From assembly GCF_001665605.1 (NCBI RefSeq), contig NZ_LZSV01000039.1, forward strand, positions 37,326 through 101,325: a stretch of 64,000 nucleotides of DNA, in the 5' to 3' direction. Both the position numbers and the translations under genes were made by a program. The notes below the pieces were generated by a model that was not told the origin of the DNA, ran no database searches, and saw only the letters and a program-made list of their open reading frames with translations. Each line of letters begins with the position of its first letter. The stretch's first letter is position 1. Positions 55,549-64,000 of this stretch are shown one piece after another. This DNA comes from Mycobacterium sp. 852014-50255_SCH5639931 (GTDB lineage Bacteria > Actinomycetota > Actinomycetes > Mycobacteriales > Mycobacteriaceae).

Positions 55549-56223
55549 CTAACCGACATCGCTGCCGCGCTCGACCTGGGGCCGCGGTGTGCGCATCCGT
55601 CGCATCTGCGAGGCCCGGCCGGCGGAGTAGAGGCCCAGCTTCCAGCGGCTTTCGGTGTTGTCGGGGAACTTGGCGTCCACCAGCTTGCTCACTTTGCGGC
55701 CAAGCAGGACCCCGTCGATACCCATCACGGCCATCAGCACCAGCATCGCCGGGGAAACCCAGAGCTGCAGCTGCGGGGTGGTGAACATGACGAACATCAG
55801 AAACAGCGTCGCCGGCATGAACAGGCCGAGCAGGTTGCGCCGGGAGTCCACCACGTCGCGCGCGTAGCGCCGTATCGGACCCTGGTCACGCGGCAGCAGG
55901 TAAGCCTCTTCGCCGGCCATCATGCGCTGTCGGCGATCCGTCATCCGCGCGCGGCTGGCGGTCCGGTCGGCCTTGCGCTCCTCGCGACTGAGCTTGGGGC
56001 CGGCCAGCGTTTTGCGCCGGGCGCGCGCCTCCGACGCGCTCATCGGCGCGGGTGCCACCGGCCCCTTGCGCCGCGCCTGACTGCGCTTGGGCGTCGGCCG
56101 GCCCTTGGGGCTCGTCCCACGCGACCCGCTAGCGGTTGTCTCGGGGGCGCCGGCGGCATCCGCTGCGGCCGCGCCCTCGTCAAGCTCTTCGTCCTGGCCT
56201 TTCTTACGGCCCATCAACTTCAC
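55549..56223 (-). CDS. DUF3043 membrane protein (Rv2206-like)
   Basis: 224 residues. A disordered Ala/Lys/Arg N-terminus of about 100 residues rich in A-R-R-K and R-E-E-R-K patterns, then R-D-V-V-D-S-R-R-N-L-L-G, followed by two close transmembrane helices (about 131-148 and 153-172), and a basic tail. Actinobacterial DUF3043 family, function unknown. GTG 56223; ATG 56214 is a plausible alternative. Lies upstream of cobU on the same strand by 24 nt. Confidence 0.88.
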   Translation of the reverse strand: MKLMGRKKGQDEELDEGAAAADAAGAPETTASGSRGTSPKGRPTPKRSQARRKGPVAPAPMSASEARARRKTLAGPKLSREERKADRTASRARMTDRRQRMMAGEEAYLLPRDQGPIRRYARDVVDSRRNLLGLFMPATLFLMFVMFTTPQLQLWVSPAMLVLMAVMGIDGVLLGRKVSKLVDAKFPDNTESRWKLGLYSAGRASQMRRMRTPRPQVERGSDVG

Positions 56224-56339
56224 AGAGGCCAGGTTACTTCGCGAATGGCTCGTCCCGGAATTGGCTTGGAATGCCTTGCTATTAGACCTGCGTCAGCCCC
56301 TCACTTGGCCCTACTCTTACCAGTGATGGACGGCTGCCT

Positions 56340-57491
56340 GTGATGGACGACGGGTCGATGGCCTCGGACGATGCTGCCTTGGGCCTCGCTCCCGGCCGTC
56401 TGCAACTGCCCGCCATGCTCGTCCTGGTGGCTCCGGATTGCTATGGCGACAGCATGACGGCCGTGGAGGCGGCCGCGGCCATCGCGACAGGCTGGACCCG
56501 GTGCCGCCCCGGCGACCGGTTCATCGTCGCCCCGCAGTCCGACGGCGGCCCCGGCTTCGTCGAGGTGCTGGCCAGCCGGCTGGGCAAGACGCGGCGTCTG
56601 CGGGTGTCCGGGCCGCTGTCCACCATGGTCGAGGCCAAATGGGTGTTCGACCCCACCACGACCACCGCTTACCTGGAGTGCGCGCAGGCGTGCGGCCTGG
56701 CCCTGCTGGGCGGTCCGCCCACCCCGGAGACCGCGATGGCGGCCCACAGCAGGGGAGTGGGGCAGCTGATCGCCGAGGCGATGCGGGCCGGGGCGACGCG
56801 AATCGTGGTCGGCCTCGGCGGCAGCGCGTGCACCGACGGCGGGCAGGGGATGATCGCCGAGCTCGGCGGCCTGGACTCCGCCCGCCGCCAGCTGGGCAAT
56901 GTGGAGCTCATCGCCGCCTCCGACACCGAATACCCCCTGCTCGGGCCGTGGGGAGCAGCCAGGGTGTTCGGGCCGCAGAAGGGCGCGGACACGGTCACCG
57001 TCGCGGCCCTGGAAGTCCGCCTCCAGGCGTGGGCCTTGATCCTGGAAGCCGTGGCCGGACGCGACGTCAGCGCCGAACCCGGGGCGGCCGCCGCCGGCGG
57101 TATCGGCGCCGGGCTGCTGGCGCTCGGCGGCCGGTGCGAGTCGGGCGCGGCGATCATCGCCCATCACACCCGCCTGGCCGACGATCTGGACATGGCGGAG
57201 CTCATCGTCACCGGTGAAGGCCGCTTCGACGAGCAGTCGCTGCACGGCAAGGTGGTGGGCTATCTCGCGGACGCCGCCCGGCCGCGGGGAGTGCCGGTGA
57301 TCGTGCTGGCCGGCCAGGTCGACCTGGACAACGCCACCGTCCGCTCGGCGGGCATCATGTCCGCCCTGTCCATCGCCGAGCACGCCGGATCGGCGCGGCT
57401 GGCGCAGGCCGACGCGGCCAATCAGCTGATGGGTCTGGCATCCGTGGTGGCGGCGCGGCTCGGGAATAGCGGTCCCGCAAGGTACCGTTGA
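56340..57491 (+). CDS. Glycerate kinase family protein (Rv2205c-like)
   Basis: 383-residue member of the PF02595 glycerate kinase family. Motifs: A-P-D-C-Y-G-D-S-M-T-A-V-E-A-A near the N-terminus, G-L-G-G-S-A-C-T-D-G-G-Q-G-M in the middle, and V-T-G-E-G-R-F-D-E-Q-S. Likely glycerate 2-kinase activity. GTG 56340 or ATG 56343 start: a nine-base TGATGGACG is repeated around 56324 and 56341, which blurs start choice. Divergent from DUF3043. Confidence 0.9.
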   Translation: MMDDGSMASDDAALGLAPGRLQLPAMLVLVAPDCYGDSMTAVEAAAAIATGWTRCRPGDRFIVAPQSDGGPGFVEVLASRLGKTRRLRVSGPLSTMVEAKWVFDPTTTTAYLECAQACGLALLGGPPTPETAMAAHSRGVGQLIAEAMRAGATRIVVGLGGSACTDGGQGMIAELGGLDSARRQLGNVELIAASDTEYPLLGPWGAARVFGPQKGADTVTVAALEVRLQAWALILEAVAGRDVSAEPGAAAAGGIGAGLLALGGRCESGAAIIAHHTRLADDLDMAELIVTGEGRFDEQSLHGKVVGYLADAARPRGVPVIVLAGQVDLDNATVRSAGIMSALSIAEHAGSARLAQADAANQLMGLASVVAARLGNSGPARYR

Positions 57492-57591
57492 TCCAGTGGG
57501 CTTTTTCCGGGCGGATCTGGCCGCTTAACGCGAGGCCAGCGGGCTCGAACCTGAATGGACCCACCCAACGATGAGGCATGTAGGAGAAGCA

Positions 57592-57948
57592 ATGACGGTG
57601 CAAAACGAGTCGACCGCCAAGACGCACGGCGTGATCCTGACCGAGGCCGCCGCCACCAAGGCAAAGTCCCTGCTCGACCAGGAGGGCCGGGACGACCTGG
57701 CGCTGCGTATCGCGGTCCAGCCGGGCGGGTGCGCGGGCCTGCGCTACAACCTGTTCTTCGACGACCGGACGCTGGACGGCGATCTGACCGCGGACTTCGG
57801 CGGTGTGAAGCTGACGGTGGACCGGATGAGCGCGCCCTACGTGGAAGGCGCGTCCATCGATTTCGTCGACACCATCGAGAAGCAGGGCTTCACGATCGAC
57901 AACCCCAACGCCAGCGGCTCGTGCGCCTGCGGCGACTCGTTCAACTGA
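57592..57948 (+). CDS. Iron-sulfur cluster assembly/insertion protein (ErpA/HesB-like; Rv2204c)
   Basis: 118-residue A-type carrier. Cysteines C47 (Q-P-G-G-C-A-G) and C111-A-C113 near the end are the three cluster ligands. Family length. Transfers FeS clusters to targets such as LipA or the ferredoxin. AGGAGA ends 5 nt before ATG 57592; the longer frame from 57571 lacks this. Convergent with the following TM protein gene. Confidence 0.94.
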   Translation: MTVQNESTAKTHGVILTEAAATKAKSLLDQEGRDDLALRIAVQPGGCAGLRYNLFFDDRTLDGDLTADFGGVKLTVDRMSAPYVEGASIDFVDTIEKQGFTIDNPNASGSCACGDSFN

Positions 57949-57964
57949 CCGGGTAGCCCCGGGC

Positions 57965-58624
57965 TCAGTACGAGCCCCCGGTGCGCAGCACGTACGAGCA
58001 GACCATGATCTGGCCCCGCTGGAACAGCAGCTGGGCGATGCCCTGCAATTGACCGCGCAGCGGTCCGCCGGTCGCGGGCGACACCTTCATGGTGAACAGT
58101 GCCTGGGCCTGGTACTGCGACAGGTAGACGATCTTGTCGATCGAGGTGACCTCGACCTCGGAGAACTGCTTGCGGAACGCGTCGCTGCTCAGCTTGGCCA
58201 ACGCCTGGTCGGAGCGTTTGTCGCGCACGCCGTCGTACATCCCGCACAGCGCGTTGCGCACGATCTCCTCGGTGTCGCGGTGGTCTAGCGCGTCCAGGTA
58301 CCCCTGGATGGCCGTCTTGGCGGCGCCCTCCGAGAACGTGGCCCCGGTGTTGGCCCCGTTGGTGCGGACGCCGTAGACGATCGCCACGGTCAGCGCGGCC
58401 ACCAGCGCGAAGGCCAACAGGATGCCGACGACCAGCCGCCGCTTGGATCGGGGCGGCGGCGGGTAGGGCATCGGCGGGGGCGGCTGCCCGGCATAATTGG
58501 CCGGAGCCGGGTCGCCGGCGCGCGGGTCGTCGGGAAATTCGAGCGGCTGAGATCCGGCCGGGGGCTCAGGTCCGCTGGGTCCGCTGCCGCCGACGGTGTG
58601 GTTCGGCGAGTGCGGACCTGCCAT
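57965..58624 (-). CDS. Single-span membrane protein with proline-rich head (Rv2203-like)
   Basis: 219 residues: Pro/Gly-rich cytoplasmic head (1-60), one transmembrane helix (about 62-85), then an exported domain with two cysteines and a Mce-associated/lumazine-type fold appearance (A-I-Q-G-Y-L-D-A-L, K-V-S-P-A-T). Function unknown. AGGAGA lies 6 nt before ATG. Divergent from adoK. Confidence 0.85.
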   Translation of the reverse strand: MAGPHSPNHTVGGSGPSGPEPPAGSQPLEFPDDPRAGDPAPANYAGQPPPPMPYPPPPRSKRRLVVGILLAFALVAALTVAIVYGVRTNGANTGATFSEGAAKTAIQGYLDALDHRDTEEIVRNALCGMYDGVRDKRSDQALAKLSSDAFRKQFSEVEVTSIDKIVYLSQYQAQALFTMKVSPATGGPLRGQLQGIAQLLFQRGQIMVCSYVLRTGGSY

Positions 58625-58809
58625 CCTGGTTCTCCTACGGTGGTAGACGGGAGTACGCGCGGGATACCCCGACCGAGCATCGTGTCCCGGCGACTTGAGC
58701 GAGTTCCCTAGGGAGGCTAGCGCACCGCTTCGTGCCGACCGTGGACACAGCGACGGTCCGGAGGCGTGCGTAAGCTAGATAACCTTACTAACGAAGGGCG
58801 GAGACATTC

Positions 58810-59784
58810 GTGACGATCGCGGTGACAGGTTCGATTGCGACCGACAATCTGATGCGGTTCCCGGGCAAGTTTTCCGAGCACCTGCTGGCTGAGCACTTGC
58901 AGAAGGTATCGCTCAGTTTTCTGGTCGACGACCTGGTGATCCACCGTGGCGGCGTGGCGGGCAACATCGCCTTCGCGATCGGCGTGCTCGGCGGCGACGT
59001 GGCGCTGGTGGGCGCGGCCGGCGACGACTTCGACGACTACCGGCAGTGGCTGCAGTCGCACGGTGTCAACTGCGACAATGTGCTGATCTCGAAGACGGCG
59101 CACACGGCGCGATTCACCTGCACCACCGACGTCGACATGGCCCAGATCGCGTCGTTCTACCCCGGCGCCATGTCGGAGGCCCGCAACATCAAGCTCGCCG
59201 ACGTGGTGTCGTCCATCGGCGAGCCGGAGCTGGTGATCGTCGGGGCCAACGACCCGGACGCGATGGTGGTGCACACCGAGGAGTGCCGCAAGCTGGGCCT
59301 GCCCTTCGCCGCAGACCCGTCCCAACAGCTGCCCCGCCTGTCCGGCGAAGAGATCGACAAGCTTGTCGACGGCGCCGCCTATTTGTTCACCAACGACTAC
59401 GAGTGGGAGCTGCTGCTCAATAAGACCGGCTGGTCGGAGTCCGACGTGCAGGGCAAGGTCGGCCTACGGGTGACCACGCTGGGCCCCAAGGGCGTGGACA
59501 TCGTCGAGCCCGACGGCACGACGACCCACGTGGGCGTCGTGCCCGAGACCAGCCAGACCGACCCCACCGGCGTCGGCGACGCGTTCCGGGCCGGTTTCCT
59601 CACCGGGCGCAGCGCGGGCCTGAACCTGGAGCGCTCCGCGCAGCTGGGCTCGCTGGTAGCCGTGCTGGTGCTGGAATCGACCGGGACCCAGAACTGGGAG
59701 TGGGACCGCGAGACGGCGGTGAGCCGGTTGGCGGGTGCCTACGGCGACGACGCGGCCAACGAGATCGCCGCGGTGCTGGCCTGA
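58810..59784 (+). CDS. adoK: Adenosine kinase AdoK (PfkB family)
   Basis: 324 residues, the length of M. tuberculosis AdoK (Rv2202c). PfkB fold with G-G-V-A-G-N-I-A near the N-terminus and the anion hole D-P-T-G-V-G-D257-A-F-R-A-G with the catalytic base D257. Phosphorylates adenosine for purine salvage. GTG start. Followed by a hairpin before the convergent asnB stop. Confidence 0.96.
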   Translation: MTIAVTGSIATDNLMRFPGKFSEHLLAEHLQKVSLSFLVDDLVIHRGGVAGNIAFAIGVLGGDVALVGAAGDDFDDYRQWLQSHGVNCDNVLISKTAHTARFTCTTDVDMAQIASFYPGAMSEARNIKLADVVSSIGEPELVIVGANDPDAMVVHTEECRKLGLPFAADPSQQLPRLSGEEIDKLVDGAAYLFTNDYEWELLLNKTGWSESDVQGKVGLRVTTLGPKGVDIVEPDGTTTHVGVVPETSQTDPTGVGDAFRAGFLTGRSAGLNLERSAQLGSLVAVLVLESTGTQNWEWDRETAVSRLAGAYGDDAANEIAAVLA

Positions 59785-59804
59785 CGGCGTCGAGCGTGAG
59801 CTGA

Positions 59805-59833
59805 GGGCGGGGACACGCCGAAAATCTCCGCCC
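59805..59833. terminator. Hairpin between convergent adoK and asnB
   Basis: GGGCGGGGA (59805-59813) pairs with TCTCCGCCC (59825-59833), nine pairs with one wobble and an 11-nt loop containing AAAA. It lies 21 nt after adoK and 31 nt after asnB on the other strand. Probable bidirectional terminator. Confidence 0.55.
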
Positions 59834-59863
59834 AGGGTTCACACTCGAAGTTCGCGACCCGGC

Positions 59864-61807
59864 CTATAGCTGGACGGGGTAGTGCGGCTCGCTGATCTGC
59901 GGCACCACGGTGTGCTCGACGAAGATCGCGTGCCAGAGCATGAAGATCAGCAGCGTCCACAGCCGGCGGCTGTGATCGCCGGCGCCGTTGCGGTGCTCGT
60001 CGAGCATCCGCCGGATGGCGGCCAGGTCGACGAGGTGACCGGCCTGCGAGGTCGCCACCAGCCCGTAGGCCCAGTCCAGCAATTCGCCCGCGCGCAACCA
60101 GTGCCGGATGGGCACGGGAAACCCGAGCTTGGGCCGGTGCAGGACGTGCGCCGGCACGATCGGCTCGAGGGCCCGCCGCAGCGCGTACTTGGTGGTGGTC
60201 CGGGTGATCTTGGCCTCGACGGGCAGTCGGGAGGCGACGGCGAACACCTCGGGATCCAGGAACGGCACCCGCAGCTCCAGCGAGTTGGCCATCGTCATCT
60301 TGTCCGCCTTGACCAGGATGTCCCCGCGCAGCCAGGTGAACAGGTCGATGTGCTGCATGCGGGCCACCGGGTCCCAGCCGGCCGACTGGGCGTACACCGA
60401 GGCGGTGACGTCGGTGTGGGTCCATTCCTCGCGGAAGCCCGGCAGCACGTCGCGCAGTTGCGCGTCGGAGAAGCTGCGGGCGTTGCCGTAGTAGCGCTCC
60501 TCGAGCGTCAGCGAGCCGCGGTGCAGCAGGCTCTTGCCCCGCATGCCCTCCGGCAGCGGCTTGGACACCTTGCCCATCGACCGCCGCAGCGGCCGTGGCA
60601 GGTAATCGAAGGGCTTGAGCGACAACGGCTCCCGGTAGATCGTGTAGCCGCCGAAGAGCTCGTCGGCGCCCTCCCCGGACAGCACCACCTTCACGTGCTT
60701 GCGGGCCTCCCGGGCGACGAAGAACAGCGGCACCAGGGCGGGGTCGGCCACCGGTTCGTCCAGGTACCACACGATTTCGGGCAGGGCCGCGACGAACTCG
60801 TCCGGGTGGACCACCTTGGCGATGTGGCGGGCGCCGATCGCCTCGGCCGAGGCGACCGCGACGTCGATCTCGGAGAACCCCTCCCGCTCGAAGCCGGTGG
60901 TGAAGGTGATCAGGTTGGGGTTGTGCCGGATGGCCAGCGCCGCGATGGCGGTGGAGTCGATGCCGCCGGACAGAAACGCCCCGACGGTGACGTCGGCACG
61001 CATGTGCTTGGCCACCGAGTCCTCGAGCACCGCGGTGATCTCGTCGTAGCGGGCCTGTTCGGTGTCGCGGGTGATGGGTGTGGCGGCGAAGCGTGGCACG
61101 AAATAGCGGGTAACCTCCGGCTGCCGCCCGGGCCGGATCCGCGCGTAGCAGCCCGATTCGAGCCGGCGCACCCCGCGGTGCAGCGTCTCGGGCTCTGGCA
61201 CGTACTGCAGCACGGTGTAGTGCTGCACGGCGCGGTCATCGATCCCGGTGTCGAATCCGCCCAACTCCGCCAGGTCCAGCAGGCATTTCTTTTCGCTGGC
61301 CACCGCCGTGCCGCCGGCGCCGGTCGCCATGAAGAGCGGCTTGATGCCGAAAGGGTCTCGTGCGCAGAACAATTCGAGGGTGGCGGTGTCCCACAGGGCG
61401 AAGGCGAACATGCCGCGCAGCCGGGTGAGCACGTCGGCGCCCCAGTAGTGGTAGCCGGCGACGATGGCCTCGCCGTCACCGTCGGTGGCGAACACCGCGC
61501 CGTGCGCGGTGGCCAGCTCGTCGCGCAGCTCGAGGTAGTTGTAGATCTCCCCGTTGAACACCAGCACGTAGCGGTCGGGAGCCTCCGGCGGCCCCCACCG
61601 CAGCGGCTGGTGCGAGTGCGCGATGTCGATGATCGACAGCCGGTTGAAACCGAACACGACCGATCCGTCGGCACCCGGGTCGGTCCACGTGCCGGGCTCG
61701 TCGGGGCCGCGGTGGCGCATCAAGTGCGACGCGCGCGCGACGGCATCGTCGGCCCGGGCGGGGTCGGCACTGTCCGGGGCAGCGACGAACGCCAGCAGAC
61801 CACACAC
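59864..61807 (-). CDS. asnB: Glutamine-hydrolysing asparagine synthetase AsnB
   Basis: 647 residues. GTG start places catalytic C2 (C-G-L-L-A-F-V) at the N-terminus of the glutaminase domain, with R-G-P-D-E, F-N-G-E-I-Y-N-Y. The synthetase domain has the pyrophosphatase motif A-F-L-S-G-G-I-D-S-T and L-S-G-E-G-A-D-E-L-F-G-G-Y. In mycobacteria AsnB is linked to asparagine/wall amidations (Rv2201). Divergent from ctaC by 156 nt. Confidence 0.94.
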   Translation of the reverse strand: MCGLLAFVAAPDSADPARADDAVARASHLMRHRGPDEPGTWTDPGADGSVVFGFNRLSIIDIAHSHQPLRWGPPEAPDRYVLVFNGEIYNYLELRDELATAHGAVFATDGDGEAIVAGYHYWGADVLTRLRGMFAFALWDTATLELFCARDPFGIKPLFMATGAGGTAVASEKKCLLDLAELGGFDTGIDDRAVQHYTVLQYVPEPETLHRGVRRLESGCYARIRPGRQPEVTRYFVPRFAATPITRDTEQARYDEITAVLEDSVAKHMRADVTVGAFLSGGIDSTAIAALAIRHNPNLITFTTGFEREGFSEIDVAVASAEAIGARHIAKVVHPDEFVAALPEIVWYLDEPVADPALVPLFFVAREARKHVKVVLSGEGADELFGGYTIYREPLSLKPFDYLPRPLRRSMGKVSKPLPEGMRGKSLLHRGSLTLEERYYGNARSFSDAQLRDVLPGFREEWTHTDVTASVYAQSAGWDPVARMQHIDLFTWLRGDILVKADKMTMANSLELRVPFLDPEVFAVASRLPVEAKITRTTTKYALRRALEPIVPAHVLHRPKLGFPVPIRHWLRAGELLDWAYGLVATSQAGHLVDLAAIRRMLDEHRNGAGDHSRRLWTLLIFMLWHAIFVEHTVVPQISEPHYPVQL

Positions 61808-61921
61808 GGCGCCCCAGTATGCCGCACGTTGGGCACGCCGTTGCGGTCCCACCCGGGACGCCCGCAAATGGCCGGGCGGCCCAGCGGGCCGGGGTTTCGT
61901 CGCTCGGGTCGGCGGCGTGGT

Positions 61922-61934
61922 CTACGCTGCGTAG
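61922..61934. promoter_or_regulatory. Perfect short dyad upstream of ctaC and asnB
   Basis: CTACGC-T-GCGTAG lies 30 nt upstream of the ctaC start, between divergent asnB and ctaC. It could be an operator or overlaps ctaC promoter elements (TAGTAT follows). Regulator unknown. Confidence 0.35.
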
Positions 61935-61963
61935 TATTCGATATCCGAGCAGGAGGCGCCAAC

Positions 61964-63040
61964 GTGACACCTCGCGAGCAGGTCCGTTCGCAACGTATGT
62001 CGCAGGGCAGGTTTCGGCAGGGTCTGTCCCGTCGTCTGCGGCCGCTGGCGCTGGCCGCGACGTTCGGCGTGTTGGCGCTCACCCTGAGCGGATGCGGCTG
62101 GTCGGACGTGCTGGGTCTGGGCTGGCCCAAGGGCATCACCCCGCAGGCCCAGCTGAACCGCGAGCTGTGGATCGGAGCGACGATCGCCTCGCTGGTGGTC
62201 GGGGTCATCGTGTGGGGTCTGATCTTCTGGGCGTCGGCCTTCCACCGGAAGAAGGCCACCGACACCGAGCTGCCGCGTCAGTTCGGCTACAACATGCCGC
62301 TCGAGCTGGTGCTCACCGTGACGCCGTTCCTGATCATCTCGGTGTTGTTCTACTTCACCGTGGTGGTGCAGGAGAAGATGCTGCACGTCGACAAGGACCC
62401 CGAGGTGGTGGTCGACGTCACCGCCTTCCAGTGGAACTGGAAGTTCGGCTACCAGCGCGTTGACTTCAAGGATGGCACGCTCACCTACGACGGTGTCGAC
62501 CAGGCGCGTAAGAACGCCATGGTCTCCCGGCCCGAGGGCAAGGACGCTCACGGCGAGGAGCTCGTCGGGCCGGTCCGCGGGCTCAACACCGCGGACCGCA
62601 CCTACCTGAACTTCGACAAGGTCGAAATCCTGGGCACCAGCGACGAGATCCCGGTGCTGGTGCTGCCCACCGGCAAGCGCATCCAGTTCCGGTTGGCGTC
62701 CGCGGACGTCGTCCACACGTTCTGGGTGCCCGAGTTCCTGTTCAAGCGCGACGTGATCCCCAACGCCGAGGCGAACAACTCGGTGAACGTCTTCCAGGTC
62801 GACGACATCAGCAAGCCCGGGGCGTTCGTCGGGCACTGCGCGGAGTTCTGTGGCACGTATCACTCGATGATGAACTTCGAGGTTCGGGTGGTGCCGCCCA
62901 ACGACTTCAAGGCTTACCTGCAGCAGCGGATCGACGGCAAGAGCAACGCCCAGGCATTGCAGGCGATCGGCCAGACGCCGCTCGCGGTGACCACTCACCC
63001 GTTCGACACCAAGCGCGGTCAGTTGGCCGGAAGCCAGTAG
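61964..63040 (+). CDS. ctaC: Cytochrome c oxidase subunit II (CtaC)
   Basis: 358 residues. Lipoprotein signal with L-T-L-S-G-C44; two transmembrane helices (about 67-90 and 110-132); a CuA domain with H249 in V-V-H-T-F-W and C292-x3-C296-x3-H300-x2-M303. Receives electrons from the bcc complex. AGGAGG 7 nt before the GTG. First gene of ctaC-ctaF. The upstream open frame overlapping asnB is a GC-rich shadow. Confidence 0.97.
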   Translation: MTPREQVRSQRMSQGRFRQGLSRRLRPLALAATFGVLALTLSGCGWSDVLGLGWPKGITPQAQLNRELWIGATIASLVVGVIVWGLIFWASAFHRKKATDTELPRQFGYNMPLELVLTVTPFLIISVLFYFTVVVQEKMLHVDKDPEVVVDVTAFQWNWKFGYQRVDFKDGTLTYDGVDQARKNAMVSRPEGKDAHGEELVGPVRGLNTADRTYLNFDKVEILGTSDEIPVLVLPTGKRIQFRLASADVVHTFWVPEFLFKRDVIPNAEANNSVNVFQVDDISKPGAFVGHCAEFCGTYHSMMNFEVRVVPPNDFKAYLQQRIDGKSNAQALQAIGQTPLAVTTHPFDTKRGQLAGSQ

Positions 63041-63053
63041 GTTAGGACACCAA

Positions 63054-63473
63054 ATGCATATCGAAGCCAGGCTTTTCGAATTCGTCGCCGGGTTCTTCAT
63101 TGTGGTTGCGGTGCTTTATGGCGTGCTGACGGCGCTTTTCGCCACCGGCGGCGAGGAGTGGGCCGGGACGACCGCGCTGGCACTGACGGGCGGACTGGCG
63201 TTGATCGTGGCCACCTTCTTCCGGTTCGTGGCGCGCCGCATCGATACTCGGCCCGAAGACTACGAGGGCGCCGAGATCAGCGACGGAGCAGGTGAATTGG
63301 GCTTCTTCAGCCCGCACAGCTGGTGGCCGATCCTGGTCGCGCTGTCGGCGTCGGTGAGCGCGGTGGGTATCGCGCTGTGGCTGCCGTGGCTGATCGCCGC
63401 GGGGGTGATGTTCGTCCTTGCGTCGGTCGGGGGACTGGTCTTCGAGTACTACATCGGGCCCGAGAAACACTGA
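63054..63473 (+). CDS. ctaF: Actinobacterial cytochrome oxidase subunit IV (CtaF)
   Basis: 139 residues with four hydrophobic helices: two near the N-terminus (about 7-29, 38-60) and two after a polar loop with G-E-L-G-F-F-S-P-H-S-W-W-P-I. Belongs to the small subunit of the bcc-aa3 supercomplex unique to actinobacteria. Begins 13 nt after ctaC. Length is as in relatives. Confidence 0.94.
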   Translation: MHIEARLFEFVAGFFIVVAVLYGVLTALFATGGEEWAGTTALALTGGLALIVATFFRFVARRIDTRPEDYEGAEISDGAGELGFFSPHSWWPILVALSASVSAVGIALWLPWLIAAGVMFVLASVGGLVFEYYIGPEKH

Positions 63474-63498
63474 TCCGCAGCCGTTAAGGTCACAATCC

Positions 63499-63510
63499 GA
63501 TCACGTGATC
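63499..63510. promoter_or_regulatory. 12-bp palindrome between ctaF and mmpS3
   Basis: GATCACGTGATC (63499-63510) is a perfect palindrome 145 nt before the mmpS3 start; CACA and TGTG flank it at slightly offset distance. It could be an operator for mmpS3 or a small hairpin behind ctaF. No regulator assigned. Confidence 0.35.
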
Positions 63511-63654
63511 TGTGGCCGGTTCGCCAAGACTTCTTTGCCCCTCTCGGTTCGGTAGTGTTTTGCCCAGGCAAATGACAATTTCTCAAGCGCGCGCGCAACG
63601 ATATGGCCCCGGGGCCCCGCGCGCTGGTGAGGCAGTCGGACAGGGCAGGCAAAG

Positions 63655-64000
63655 ATGAGCGGGCCGAAACCACCGGAATGGGATCCTGAGGAACCCGATT
63701 CGGTGAACGAGGCTCCCCACCAACCGGATTCCGACATCGAGCCCGCGGACGTCCCCGAACCCGAGGGCGAACCCGGGCACGTCGAAGAGATCGAACCCTT
63801 CGACGACGGCGCCGAGCCGGCGGCCGACCAGACGGGCCAGACCGACGCCTATTCGCGGGCCTATTCGGCGCCGGAGTCCGAGCATTTCATGAGCGGCCCG
63901 TACCTGCCGGCCGACCTCAGGCTCTACGACTACGACACCTTCGACGAGTCGGCCGACGCCGAGGACGAACACGGCGCTCCGCGCTGGCCATGGGTGGTCG
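63655..64000 (+). CDS. mmpS3: MmpS3 (partial, runs past the window end)
   Basis: Only the first 115 codons are in the window. The N-terminal half is very acidic (P-E-E-P-D-S, E-P-E-G-E-P-G-H-V-E-E-I), then a segment D-A-Y-S-R-A-Y-S-A-P-E-S-E-H and P-A-D-L-R-L-Y-D-Y-D followed by P-R-W-P-W-V-V, where the transmembrane helix would start. These match MmpS3 (Rv2198c), a membrane protein of the MmpS family. ATG 63655 chosen. Unlike most MmpS genes it has no mmpL beside it. Confidence 0.9.
   Translation, partial: MSGPKPPEWDPEEPDSVNEAPHQPDSDIEPADVPEPEGEPGHVEEIEPFDDGAEPAADQTGQTDAYSRAYSAPESEHFMSGPYLPADLRLYDYDTFDESADAEDEHGAPRWPWVV

Noticed and set aside
59882..61963. Long plus-strand extension upstream of ctaC
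   Set aside because: The extension is antisense to asnB; the real ctaC start is marked by AGGAGG and a lipoprotein signal.

Overview
The window is GC-rich chromosomal DNA from a slow-growing Mycobacterium, most like the M. avium complex. The evidence is protein-level recognition of a long run of genes in the same order as M. tuberculosis Rv2241 down to Rv2198c (aceE, ahpE, cobD, SURF1, ptpA, ptkA, cobC, rnpB, panB, caeA/hip1, glnA2, glnE, glnA1, lipA, lipB, dlaT, ephD, pepB, gcvT, ilvE, cobS/cobT, adoK, asnB, ctaC, ctaF, mmpS3). Species cannot be fixed from this alone. I see no insertion sequence, prophage, CRISPR array or integron. No gene-free stretch exceeds 300 bases; the longest is the glnA1 promoter region (37626 to about 37869).

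Layout. 1-11.3 kb: pyruvate dehydrogenase E1 (aceE, minus); a lipoprotein, a DUF3052 protein and the AhpE peroxiredoxin (plus); a tRNA-Val; an accessory block (NRAMP-like transporter, epoxide hydrolase, MpaB-type oxygenase, 50-residue membrane peptide); then cobD, a SURF1 protein and the tyrosine phosphatase/kinase pair ptpA/ptkA. 11.4-16.2 kb: a tightly overlapping plus-strand operon (cobC, Nif3-like, coiled-coil zinc ribbon, RNase H/phosphatase fusion), then a TetR regulator and a small membrane protein. 16.2-23.3 kb: an oxidative block on the minus strand (P450, ferredoxin, membrane molybdoenzyme), a 2OG-Fe oxygenase, rnpB (plus), a CYTH-CHAD protein and an exported GH5-like hydrolase. 23.5-29.1 kb: panB, a wax ester/diacylglycerol acyltransferase and two exported serine proteases (caeA and a paralogue). 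29.2-37.6 kb: nitrogen assimilation (glnA2, glnE, glnA1) with a thioesterase, an F420-type oxidoreductase, an acetyltransferase and a glycine-repeat ORF. 37.8-43.6 kb: RDD and DUF4191 membrane proteins, lipA, lipB, an SDR-like epimerase and dlaT. 43.8-53.1 kb: ephD, an SRPBCC/FAD-oxidase pair, leucyl aminopeptidase, adenylate cyclase, gcvT and ilvE. 53.2-64 kb: cobS-cobT-cobU, DUF3043, glycerate kinase, an iron-sulfur assembly protein, a TM protein, adoK, asnB, ctaC-ctaF and the start of mmpS3.

How the genes fit together. Four themes recur. (1) Lipoate-dependent metabolism: LipB and LipA make the cofactor for DlaT, which works with AceE; AhpE is a separate thiol peroxidase. (2) Cobamide late assembly: CobD, CobC, a ribazole-phosphatase-like domain, CobU, CobT and CobS are all here. 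(3) Glutamine synthesis: GlnA1 with its adenylylation tyrosine, GlnA2 and GlnE, with a regular GlnR-type operator array upstream of glnA1. (4) Cytochrome c oxidase: CtaC, CtaF and a SURF1 assembly factor.

The most interesting unexplained items are the translationally linked P450-ferredoxin-molybdoenzyme set, a variant NRAMP lacking the metal-binding methionine motif, two interlocked inverted repeats between the Hip1-type proteases, the nine-residue glycine repeat ORF behind glnA1, and a 33-codon leader ORF overlapping the RDD gene. I did not find an obvious wholly new defence or mobile system.
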